From positions 3,944,501 to 4,008,500 of the forward strand of contig NZ_CP071869.1 in assembly GCF_017569185.1 (NCBI RefSeq): 64,000 nt of DNA, in the 5' to 3' direction. The DNA comes from Polaribacter cellanae (GTDB lineage: Bacteria; Bacteroidota; Bacteroidia; Flavobacteriales; Flavobacteriaceae). Below are positions 48,285 through 54,650 of this stretch, in pieces. Below the pieces are notes generated by a model. That model did no database searches. It was given only the letters and a program-made list of their open reading frames with translations, and was not told the DNA's origin. Numbering within the stretch: the stretch's first letter is position 1; every line of letters begins with the position of its first letter. The position numbers and the translations under genes were made by a program.

Positions 48285-48752
48285 TTATTTTTTATATTCT
48301 CCAAAAAGTTCTATTAATTTTTTTTGTCTGTATTCAAAAATTTCTTCCAATTTTGGTTTCACTAAAAAAGGGTGCGCCATTTGTCCTAAAATTCCCATAG
48401 GAACTTTGTAGTCGATAATATCTTCCATTTCTACACCACCTTCAATTTCCTTGATAAAATGTTTATGATGCCACAAAGCATAAGGCCCAAAACGTTGTTC
48501 GTCTACAAAATATTCCTTGTCTTTTACGTGCGTAATTTCTGTGACCCATTTTGTTTTTATTCCCAAAATCGGAGTTACAATATACTGAATTATCTGTCCA
48601 GGAAACATGGGTCTGTCTGCTCCAGAAAGAATATCGAAACTCATATAATTTGGAGTAATTGTTTTTAAATTCTTAGGGTTCGATAAAAACTCCCAACCTT
48701 TTTCTAATGAAATTGGTAGATTTTGTTTTCTGTGAAATGTGTATATTTTCAT
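48285..48752 (-). CDS. SRPBCC-family (START-like) protein
   Basis: A 155-residue protein with the cup-shaped SRPBCC fold, often annotated as cell-division inhibitor-like or polyketide-cyclase-like. Recognisable blocks are LPISLEKGWEFLSNPKNLKT, then PGQIIQYIVTPILGIKTKWV, RFGPYALWHHKHFIKEIEGG and DIIDYKVPMGILGQMAHPFL. The ligand is probably a small hydrophobic molecule. It starts one base after tspO on the same strand, so they share a transcript. Similar proteins commonly sit with photolyase and TspO genes. Confidence 0.87.
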   Translation of the reverse strand: MKIYTFHRKQNLPISLEKGWEFLSNPKNLKTITPNYMSFDILSGADRPMFPGQIIQYIVTPILGIKTKWVTEITHVKDKEYFVDEQRFGPYALWHHKHFIKEIEGGVEMEDIIDYKVPMGILGQMAHPFLVKPKLEEIFEYRQKKLIELFGEYKK

Positions 48753-48753
48753 T

Positions 48754-49215
48754 TTAATTGTGTATTAAAACATAAAGATTTAAGGAAGTTGCAATGCACA
48801 ACCAAATTATATATGGGAGTAATAAATATTTGTAATTTTTTACTTTACTACTCAATTTAAAGAAGTAATAAAATAGGAGAGAAGTGAGTAGTGTAAGGTT
48901 TATCAACCCCAATAAAACCAAATGCTGATTGAAGAAAATAAAGTTCCAACTTACATTTAATATAAAATGAAAAAGAAAAATAAATTTCATTTTCTGTGTG
49001 TTTTCTTCTGAAAACAATTTTCCTAAATAAACGGAAAAGCAAATCATAATTAACGTCCAAGTAACACCAAAAACCCAACCTGGAGGTGTCCAAGGTGCTT
49101 TGTTTAAATTGATATACCAATCTGTCATTGGACCATTTTCCATCAACCAATTTCCAATAGCCAAACCACCAAAATTGATGATTAAAAATAAAATGGTAAA
49201 ATTTAATTGTTTCAT
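48754..49215 (-). CDS. tspO: TspO/MBR-family tryptophan-rich sensory protein
   Basis: A 153-residue membrane protein with five hydrophobic helices. Family marks are WYINLNKAPWTPPGWVFGVT in the first loop/helix 2 region, ILNVSWNFIFF, and PYIIWLCIATSLNLYVL near the end. TspO binds porphyrins and is tied to tetrapyrrole and oxidative-stress responses, in some bacteria under light or oxygen control. It begins one base after the stop of the Lacal_2735 gene and is followed by the SRPBCC gene. Confidence 0.93.
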   Translation of the reverse strand: MKQLNFTILFLIINFGGLAIGNWLMENGPMTDWYINLNKAPWTPPGWVFGVTWTLIMICFSVYLGKLFSEENTQKMKFIFLFHFILNVSWNFIFFNQHLVLLGLINLTLLTSLLFYYFFKLSSKVKNYKYLLLPYIIWLCIATSLNLYVLIHN

Positions 49216-49216
49216 T

Positions 49217-49390
49217 TTAAGAATTTGCTTTTAACTTTTCTATTTCTTTTAGTAGATTGTCTGCTTCTAAATATTTTTGGTCACTATCACTTCTATTGAT
49301 AGATTGTAGTTTAAAACCTTCTTCCAACAATTTTTTATATTTTTCTTGTAATTTTTCTACTGCTGATTTCTTTTTGAAAAGTCCGAACAT
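49217..49390 (-). CDS. Lacal_2735-family small protein
   Basis: A 57-residue peptide beginning MFGLFKKKSAVEKLQEKYKK and ending EADNLLKEIEKLKANS, with the helical, charged layout of the Lacal_2735 family of Flavobacteriaceae (SDSDQKY--AD is characteristic). The function is unknown. The ATG at 49390 and the stop one base before tspO define it. It is conserved in position as a small gene of the stress cluster. The gap to the glutathione peroxidase fragment contains a short hairpin repeat. Confidence 0.8.
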   Translation of the reverse strand: MFGLFKKKSAVEKLQEKYKKLLEEGFKLQSINRSDSDQKYLEADNLLKEIEKLKANS

Positions 49391-49412
49391 AGCTTTTATT
49401 TTAGTTAGAATT

Positions 49413-49440
49413 TGTCTGTTCGATCGCAGTCGAGAAGACA
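49413..49440. repeat. Short REP-like hairpin (GATCGCAGTCGAGA type)
   Basis: TGTCTGTTCGA and TCGAGAAGACA are inverted arms (9 of 11 pairs) around TCGCAG. It shares CGCAGTCGAGA with the longer hairpin at 56189-56252, so it looks like a shortened member of the same family. Confidence 0.55.
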
Positions 49441-49449
49441 GGTTATATT

Positions 49450-49620
49450 TTATTTTAAGTATTTCGTAATTTTAGAACTCAATGGTTTTGTAATTGAAAA
49501 ATAATAATCTATTAACTTCCCTTCAGGAGAAACCAAATATTTTTGAAAATTCCATTTTACAGTAGAACTCTTTTTGTTATTAAATTCTCTATTTGTTAAC
49601 CATGTATATAAAGGGTGTTG
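49450..49620 (-). pseudogene. Glutathione peroxidase, 3' fragment (C-terminal 56 codons), cut off by insertion
   Basis: The minus strand from 49620 reads QHPLYTWLTNREFNNKKSST and then VKWNFQKYLVSPEGKLIDYY, ending in ITKYLK and a stop at 49450. This is the C-terminal part of a glutathione peroxidase-like protein, including the WN pair of the catalytic tetrad (KWNF). It has no start codon of its own. The matching 5' part lies at 51255-51562, and the frame is continuous if the DNA between and one copy of TGTTG are removed. Point mutations are not evident, so the insertion may be recent. Confidence 0.88.
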
Positions 49621-49633
49621 ATTTATGGTCTTG

Positions 49634-49739
49634 TATATGAAAAGTAGCGGATTTTAAGCTCTAATTTTTCGGATTATTACTGACCTTTAATTTATTCATT
49701 TTCTTTCGATTAAGCGATTAAACAGCTATTTTTTATATA
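49634..49739. repeat. 106-bp imperfect palindrome at one end of the insert
   Basis: TATATGAAAAGTAGC (49634-49648) and GCTATTTTTTATATA (49725-49739) are inverted arms matching at 13 of 15 positions. They lie around a 76-base AT-rich centre beginning GGATTTTAAGCTC. Just beyond is CGTTG-TTACC-CAACG, a second small hairpin. No gene is present. The layout is like a recombination or folding site, but it does not fit the integron attC consensus. Confidence 0.55.
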
Positions 49740-49758
49740 CGTTGTTACCCAACGTTAT

Positions 49759-50193
49759 TTATTCACTTAATACATCTATTATTTTTAATTTTAGTTCTTC
49801 ATTAAAGTCATCTTCGGTCAATATAGAACAAATAATTTCGTGTAATAATTCTTTGTCAATTTTGTTATCCGCAACATAAACTGCAATATTCTCCATTTCG
49901 ATAATAAATTTATCAATACAGTATTCTATTCCATTGACTTCTAAAAAGTAAGCTCCTAAAGCAATAGATGTTCTTTTATTTCCGTCACTAAATGCGTGAA
50001 ATTTGTTTACCGAAAAAACAAGATGGGTTAGTTTGTCCTCAAATTCGGGATAGTATAAGTCATTTTGAATATGTTCTAAAACACTTTCAACTTTTCCAAT
50101 TTCTATAATTCCTGAATTTCCTCCCGAATTTTCTATGATGAAATCGTGAGTTCTTATTGCGTGTTCAATGTTAAAATAAATATATGTTTCCAT
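49759..50193 (-). CDS. Doc/Fic-family (death-on-curing) toxin-like protein
   Basis: A 144-residue Fic-fold protein. The Fic motif HAFSDGNKR is at residues 66-74 (HxFx-D-G/A-N-K-R), followed by TSIALGAYFLEVNG. The D-x-NKR form is that of Doc toxins, which phosphorylate EF-Tu, rather than the AMP-transferring HPFxxGNGR form. The usual Doc alanine is glycine here. Its start overlaps the stop of the DNA-binding protein gene by one base, so the two form a two-gene unit resembling a toxin-antitoxin pair, but the partner is much larger than Phd. It lies inside the insert in the glutathione peroxidase gene. Confidence 0.88.
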   Translation of the reverse strand: METYIYFNIEHAIRTHDFIIENSGGNSGIIEIGKVESVLEHIQNDLYYPEFEDKLTHLVFSVNKFHAFSDGNKRTSIALGAYFLEVNGIEYCIDKFIIEMENIAVYVADNKIDKELLHEIICSILTEDDFNEELKLKIIDVLSE

Positions 50194-51221
50194 TATCTAT
50201 TTTTTAACCTCTTAAACACGTCTATATTATTAAGGATTCGGTCTTCTAAATCCATACTTTTTTCTCCAAGGAATTTGTCAAATTCCTCTGTAGAGAGATG
50301 CGTTATATAGTTTTTTAATTTTTCGTGTAATGCATCTCTGAAAGCCATATCTCTACTCGCCATTAATCCTCTCACTTTTTCTCTTAATGGTTCATATATT
50401 GAATTTGTAATATTCTCAAATTGGTCAAACAAGGCGTTTGTTTCTGATAATCGTAGTTTTCTATGTGCTTTTTCAGAGTGTTTTTTTAGAAAGTCCGCAA
50501 ATCCATTTTCGTAACTTGATATTAAATCTAATACTTCTGAATACATTGTTGACCTTACACTTTCTTTATCTTTTAATTTAAGTATTTGACGATATTCTTT
50601 AGCATCTTCTTTAAATATACTTTTATATACTTTATTGGTTAATTGTGCGTATTTGAATTTATTAGGTTCAACATAACTATCGAGTGCATTTGTAAATTCT
50701 TGTCTATAATTATGTTCTTTTAAAGCACTTGATAAGAATTCTTCCTCTCTTTGGTTTATGTATTTTGTATTTCCTCCAAGTTTTTGATTAATTACATCTA
50801 TTACGATGTCTAAAATAAAAGCTCGTAATAATTTTGCTTTTTCACTTTCGGTTAAAATCATTCCAATATTTAGGAATGCACGGAAAGTGAAAACTCCTAA
50901 AACAGATGTCTTTTTTAAGGATTCATCTATGGTGCCGACATTTGTGTCGGTACCATACGCTAACTTGAAGTCTTTCAGTCTGTTCCCAGTTAGAATTTCA
51001 TATCCAGATTCTTCAAATTCTGATTTGTTACTTTCTATATACCTTTCCACAGTTCTTTCGTCAATTTCGAAGAATTCTGCTACTTGTTTTTTCGTGAATC
51101 TATATTTATTTTCAAACATTACACCTGGAAATGAAATTTCATCATAAATGATTTCTAAGGCATAATTATTATTCAGAATATTTTTTCTATGTAAGTCAGA
51201 TGTTGTTAAATCTTTATTCAT
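50193..51221 (-). CDS. DNA-binding protein paired with Doc-like toxin (putative antitoxin/regulator)
   Basis: A 342-residue protein. Near the N-terminus is a helix-turn-helix-like stretch (KKQVAEFFEIDERTVERYIE, about 43-62). A block resembling phage antirepressor/BRO or RhuM-type proteins follows (VFTFRAFLNIGMILTESEKA, then KLLRAFILDIVIDVINQKL). The C-terminal ~190 residues are helical and charged with no named motif. Its ATG overlaps the TGA of the truncated glutathione peroxidase frame (ATGA at 51218-51221), so translation could be coupled to the broken gene. Such proteins are often found beside death-on-curing toxins. The antitoxin role is inferred. Confidence 0.78.
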   Translation of the reverse strand: MNKDLTTSDLHRKNILNNNYALEIIYDEISFPGVMFENKYRFTKKQVAEFFEIDERTVERYIESNKSEFEESGYEILTGNRLKDFKLAYGTDTNVGTIDESLKKTSVLGVFTFRAFLNIGMILTESEKAKLLRAFILDIVIDVINQKLGGNTKYINQREEEFLSSALKEHNYRQEFTNALDSYVEPNKFKYAQLTNKVYKSIFKEDAKEYRQILKLKDKESVRSTMYSEVLDLISSYENGFADFLKKHSEKAHRKLRLSETNALFDQFENITNSIYEPLREKVRGLMASRDMAFRDALHEKLKNYITHLSTEEFDKFLGEKSMDLEDRILNNIDVFKRLKNR

Positions 51222-51562
51222 CTTGTAAAGTTACGATTTTGTTTTTTTTCGTAATGTTGGGTAACACCTTTTACATCTACCTTTTCTGTAATCAAAAAAG
51301 AAACGCCATAATTTACTTTACAAAATTCTTCGATTTCGGAAGCATTTCCAGGTTCTTGTTTCCCAAATTGATTGCAAGGAACTCCAATAACCACCAAGTT
51401 TTCTTTATACAGATTACTCAATTCTTCCAGTTCTTTATATTGTGAAGTAAAGCCACATTTCGAAGCGACATTTACAAACAAGATAAATTTGTTTTTGTAT
51501 TCAGATAAGTCAATAGCTTTGTTTTGTAAACTATTGATTTTAATATCATAGATATTGGTCAT
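51218..51562 (-). pseudogene. Glutathione peroxidase, 5' fragment (N-terminal 102 codons plus 12 foreign)
   Basis: It starts MTNIYDIKINSLQNKAIDLS and carries the peroxidatic cysteine C36 in NVASKCGFTSQY and the conserved CNQFGKQEPG block (63-72). The family sequence stops at DVKGVTQ (codon 102, 51257-51259). Twelve codons of inserted DNA follow before a stop at 51218. The lost part, with KWNF, is at 49450-49620. Joined, they give 157 residues, the normal size for this thiol peroxidase family. The fragment lacks part of the thioredoxin fold and is probably inactive. The gene lies four bases after the SDR gene. Confidence 0.9.
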
Positions 51563-51565
51563 ATT

Positions 51566-52249
51566 TTAAATTTTGAAACTGACAATACCGCAATCTAATT
51601 CGAAAATTTGTCCGGAAATAGAAGCTGCTTTGTCAGAAATTAAGAAAGTTGCCAAATCTGCAACTTCTGTAGGTTGTAAGTATTTTTTAAGAGGATGACG
51701 TTCTGTGATGTTTTCTATCATACGCTCGTTTCTTAAAAGTTTAGAAGCTAATTGAGTATTTGTAACAGTAGGGGCTATTGCATTTACACGAATTTTTGGT
51801 GCGAATTCTGCACCTAAAGACTTTGTTAAACCTTCTACAGCAGATTTTGCAGCGGCTACACTTGCGTGAAAAGGCATCCCTAATTTGGCAGCAACTGTGC
51901 TAAATAATAAAATATTTGGGTTGCTCCCTTTTTTTAATGAAGGTAAATAATATTGAATCGCTTTAACAGCACCAATAACGTTAATTTCGAAATCGTTTCT
52001 AAAATCTTCTAATTTTAATCTCGAAATTGGTTTTAAATTAATACTTCCAGGACAGTAAATTAAAGCATCTATAACTTTAATTTCTGGCAAAGCATTTTCT
52101 AAAATATTGCAATTATAATGAGTAAGATTACTGTGAGGCTGCAAAGAAGCAGATCTACTGATGTTAATAACTTCGTTTTTTTCAACTAAAGCATTTACAA
52201 TTGCATTTCCAATTCCTTTGCTTCCTCCAATAACTACTATTTTTTTCAT
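51566..52249 (-). CDS. SDR-family protein with altered catalytic site
   Basis: A 227-residue short-chain dehydrogenase/reductase fold. The NAD(P)-binding GGSKGIG is at residues 8-14, with YCPGS (66-70), the N90 region and LLFSTVA (serine 117) present. At the catalytic position the usual YxxxK reads VAAAK (V131, K135, in HASVAAAKSAVEG), so the proton-donating tyrosine is missing. It may be a non-classical or binding-only SDR; relatives with HAS-AAAK sequences exist in my memory. It sits in the string folE - two small genes - SDR - glutathione peroxidase. Confidence 0.87.
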   Translation of the reverse strand: MKKIVVIGGSKGIGNAIVNALVEKNEVINISRSASLQPHSNLTHYNCNILENALPEIKVIDALIYCPGSINLKPISRLKLEDFRNDFEINVIGAVKAIQYYLPSLKKGSNPNILLFSTVAAKLGMPFHASVAAAKSAVEGLTKSLGAEFAPKIRVNAIAPTVTNTQLASKLLRNERMIENITERHPLKKYLQPTEVADLATFLISDKAASISGQIFELDCGIVSFKI

Positions 52250-52256
52250 AATGCTT

Positions 52257-52472
52257 TTAAGGTCTTCCTTTCAAGCGTTTTTCAATTTTTTGTTTTACAA
52301 CTGTTAAACGCTTCATTAAATCCATTAATTCTGGATCTTTGTCTTTTTTATATTCTTCGTTAAGTTCTAATACTAAAGCTTTTACCTCTCTGGATGCTAA
52401 AATTCTATCACTTGTAGTTTTAAATGAGAATTTTCTCGTCTCAAATTCTACTGCCTTTTCTTTTAATGTCAT
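52257..52472 (-). CDS. Small conserved protein, tandem paralogue 1 (71 aa)
   Basis: 71 residues, basic and helical, starting MTLKEKAVEFETRKFSFKTT and ending KRLTVVKQKIEKRLKGRP. It aligns over nearly its whole length with the protein encoded at 52552-52779 (shared EFETRK, TTSDRI-A-RE-K-LVL-LNE, MKRLTV-KQ-IEKRLKG), so the pair arose by duplication. I recognise no named family. It lies 8 bp before the SDR gene on the same strand. Confidence 0.8.
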   Translation of the reverse strand: MTLKEKAVEFETRKFSFKTTSDRILASREVKALVLELNEEYKKDKDPELMDLMKRLTVVKQKIEKRLKGRP

Positions 52473-52551
52473 TATATTGTATGTATTCGATTTTTATCTA
52501 ATTTTCGAATATAATTATAATTGTTAGAAAAGCAAGTAAAAAGTCAGTTAA

Positions 52552-52779
52552 TTATGATGTTAAAGGTTTTCCCTTTAAACGTTTCTCGATTCTTTGCTTA
52601 ATTACTGTCAATCTTTTCATGATATCCATAATCTTTTCGTCTTTATTCTCTTTATAAAACTCGTTTAAACTTAAGACTAAATCTTTCGCTTCTCTTGCTG
52701 CCATAATACGATCACTCGTTGTTGGAAATCTCATTTTTCTTGTTTCGAATTCCATGGCTTTTTCCATTAATTCTTTCAT
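52552..52779 (-). CDS. Small conserved protein, tandem paralogue 2 (75 aa)
   Basis: 75 residues, starting MKELMEKAMEFETRKMRFPT and ending EKRLKGKPLTS. It is the sister of the 71-residue protein downstream; most differences are conservative. The function is unknown. A regulatory or chaperone-like helical peptide is possible, but nothing shows it. It begins two bases after the folE stop, so it is co-transcribed with GTP cyclohydrolase I. Confidence 0.8.
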   Translation of the reverse strand: MKELMEKAMEFETRKMRFPTTSDRIMAAREAKDLVLSLNEFYKENKDEKIMDIMKRLTVIKQRIEKRLKGKPLTS

Positions 52780-52781
52780 AA

Positions 52782-53474
52782 TTAATAATTTAATGTATTT
52801 TGTAATTCTGCTATTTTTTCTTGATTCTGGAATTTGCCTCCAAAATAAGATGTAACTGTAGAAGAAGTATCATCTTTAATTCCTCTAGAAGAAACGCATA
52901 AATGTTTTGCATCTATAATAACTGCAACATCTTCTGTATTTAAAATTCCTTTTAATTCTTCCGCAATTTGGTTTGTTAATCTTTCTTGAACTTGTGGTCT
53001 TTTTGCATAATATTGTACAATTCTGTTCAATTTAGAAAGCCCTATTACTTTTCCTGATGAAATATAGGCAACATGTGCTTTTCCAATAATTGGCACAAAA
53101 TGATGTTCGCAATTCGAGTAAAAAGTAATGTTTTTTTCTACCAACATTTGGTTGTACTGGTATTTGTTCTCAAACAAAGCAACTTTTGGTTTGTTTGCAG
53201 GATTTAATCCGCTAAATATTTCATCTATATACATTTTAGCAACTCTTTTGGGAGTTCCTTTTAAAGAATCGTCTGTTAAATCTAAGCCCATTACATCCAT
53301 TATTTCTGAAAATAAATGGGCAATTTTTTCTTTTTTTTCTTCATCAGAGAGCTCAAACGCATTTGGTTTTATTGGTGTTTGTAAACCCGTAAATAAATGG
53401 TCGTCTCCAACTTCTTCGAATGAAAAACCGTTTAATTTTTCTGAAGTTTCTTTTGGTATTACTTCTGTAATCAT
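52782..53474 (-). CDS. folE: GTP cyclohydrolase I (type IA)
   Basis: A 230-residue enzyme converting GTP to dihydroneopterin triphosphate, the first step to folate and other pterins. Family blocks are DSLKGTPKRVAKMYIDEIF, then SNCEHHFVPIIGKAHVAYI (zinc ligands C122 and H125), GLSKLNRIVQYYAKRPQVQE and HLCVSSRGIKDDTSSTVTSY (third zinc ligand C193). The length is typical. In this cluster it may supply the pterin/folate antenna for photolyases; folE genes are light-induced with photolyase genes in some other bacteria. It starts the folE - small - small - SDR string. Confidence 0.96.
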   Translation of the reverse strand: MITEVIPKETSEKLNGFSFEEVGDDHLFTGLQTPIKPNAFELSDEEKKEKIAHLFSEIMDVMGLDLTDDSLKGTPKRVAKMYIDEIFSGLNPANKPKVALFENKYQYNQMLVEKNITFYSNCEHHFVPIIGKAHVAYISSGKVIGLSKLNRIVQYYAKRPQVQERLTNQIAEELKGILNTEDVAVIIDAKHLCVSSRGIKDDTSSTVTSYFGGKFQNQEKIAELQNTLNY

Positions 53475-53534
53475 AATTTGTCTTTTTAATGTGCTGTCTT
53501 TAAGTACTCTAATCTTAAAAGCAAAGCACGGTTT

Positions 53535-53807
53535 TTATCTTTTTGCTATAGAGTTGTTTGATATTTGTTTTTGCCTCGAACACTTAAACCTTCCTTTTTC
53601 GAAAGTTCTTAACTTTTCGTGTTTTGTTTTTCTTCCTTGAACTCTTTTTCGCCACATTTTAAAGCTTTTTGGCTTCATTTCTTTTCGCATTAAATCGATA
53701 ACTTCTTGTTCTTTTAATTCGAATTGAAACTGAATTGCTTCGAAAGTTGTTCTATCTTCCCAAGCCATTTCTATTATTCTATCAATTGCTATACCATCTA
53801 AAACCAT
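53535..53807 (-). CDS. TIGR03643/DUF2805-family protein
   Basis: A 90-residue basic protein. IDRIIEMAWEDRTTFEAIQF, then QEVIDLMRKEMKPKSFKMWR and KRVQGRKTKHE match the TIGR03643/DUF2805 family, which is regularly found beside cryptochrome and photolyase genes. The helix-rich start followed by RK-rich segments would suit nucleic-acid binding, but the function is unknown. The C-terminal ~25 residues are basic and variable. It lies 60 bp before folE and 11 bp after the uncharacterised gene. Confidence 0.88.
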   Translation of the reverse strand: MVLDGIAIDRIIEMAWEDRTTFEAIQFQFELKEQEVIDLMRKEMKPKSFKMWRKRVQGRKTKHEKLRTFEKGRFKCSRQKQISNNSIAKR

Positions 53808-53818
53808 CTTTAATCAAT

Positions 53819-54259
53819 TTAATTTATAGTGTTATAAAAATCGTAATTCTTGTCGTTTTCAATTTTTAAATCGACCAACTTTTCTATAAATTTCTTATTT
53901 TCTTTTAGTAATTTATTGCTTGTAAATCTTACAAAGTTTCCTTGTGCGTGAATGCTAAAACCATCTGTTTTATACATATAAAGTTGATAAAAAGGAATTG
54001 CCCAGCTGAAATTTTTAAGTCCTTTTGTAATGTGAACTAAAATCCCTTTTCTTCTAATTTCAATATTCGCATAATTAATATCAGCAACTGTATTCATTAC
54101 ATTTTTAAAACCCTGACTCACATCTGCAACCACCATTCTTTTAGAACCTACGCCTTTCATTTTTATAGCTTCTATAAAGGAATAAGCAGTTCCAACTAAA
54201 TCGTTTATCGTAGTTTCTGCATCTTTATTTGTATGTGTTGTATTAAAAATCACTCTCAA
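53819..54259 (-). CDS. Conserved hypothetical protein (TTG start likely)
   Basis: 146 residues reading RVIFNTTHTNKDAETTINDL from the first codon. There is no ATG at the start: the first possible codon is TTG at 54259, with GTG two codons later, and the next ATG is 33 codons in, inside a conserved-looking segment. I recognise no family. The protein is soluble and mixed alpha/beta (GSKRMVVADVSQGFKNVMNT; NFSWAIPFYQLYMYKTDGFS). A sequence like the -7 box (TATATTTG) overlaps the TTG. It leads the DUF2805-folE string. Confidence 0.65.
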   Translation of the reverse strand: MRVIFNTTHTNKDAETTINDLVGTAYSFIEAIKMKGVGSKRMVVADVSQGFKNVMNTVADINYANIEIRRKGILVHITKGLKNFSWAIPFYQLYMYKTDGFSIHAQGNFVRFTSNKLLKENKKFIEKLVDLKIENDKNYDFYNTIN

Positions 54260-54650
54260 ATATACGTAAAATATATTTTTGTTTAATCATTTTTTAATAT
54301 TGATAAACAAAAATTATGAAAGTATTAACAATCAAGGGAAAGAAGAAGTAGTAAAAATGTTCTTTTTATCAATAAAATTTCGAAAAAATATTTATCTCTA
54401 TTATAGGTTAAATAGCAAACCTGTTTCTTGATGCGAAAAAATAAGGTGTTTATTTTGTACGTATAAATTGATTAAAGTGGTTGTTATTTCTGAGTGAAAC
54501 GCTTTTAAAATGTAAATCATTTTGAAGTGATTTTTTAAAAACATACAAAAACAATACTCTTTTTTTTTTGAAGCCAAAGTATTGTAAGTAGCCTTGTTAT
54601 CTTAGATTCTTAAACTGCTTTTAAACCAAACAATATTTATTTCTTAACTT
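54260..54650. other. Gene-free spacer (391 bp) between photolyase and DUF2805-folE strings
   Basis: AT-rich DNA with no supported gene. A weak inverted pair ACAATACT...AGTATTGT flanks a T-run near 54551-54588. A 47-codon minus-strand frame at 54401-54544 has no recognisable content. The spacer probably holds the 3' end of the photolyase transcript and the promoter for the next string. Confidence 0.5.

Larger units (their letters stand above)
49616..51259. mobile_element. 1.64-kb inserted module carrying Doc-like toxin and DNA-binding protein genes
   Basis: The segment 49621-51254 is bounded by the direct repeat TGTTG (49616-49620 and 51255-51259) and splits a glutathione peroxidase gene. The uninterrupted target would read GGTGTTGGGTAACACC, a short palindrome. 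Inside are two overlapping minus-strand genes (49759-50193 and 50193-51221) and a 106-bp imperfect palindrome (49634-49739). There is no transposase or integrase and no clear terminal inverted repeat. The insert also carries CGTTGTTACCCAACG (49741-49754 region), inversely similar to the target. The mechanism is unknown; a passively moved or recombinase-driven cassette is possible. Confidence 0.8.

Noticed and set aside
49616..51259. Reading the insert as a classical integron gene cassette
   Set aside because: The junction shows G/TTGGGT, which fits GTTRRRY. But the palindrome lies at the wrong end for an attC in that orientation, both genes run opposite to it, and no RYYYAAC partner or integrase is seen.
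53128..53640. 170-codon plus-strand frame opposite folE
   Set aside because: It is antisense to an unmistakable GTP cyclohydrolase I and shows no motif of its own.
54401..54544. 47-codon minus-strand open frame
   Set aside because: It has no recognisable family, lies in very AT-rich DNA, follows a long A-run and has no support beyond an ATG and a stop.
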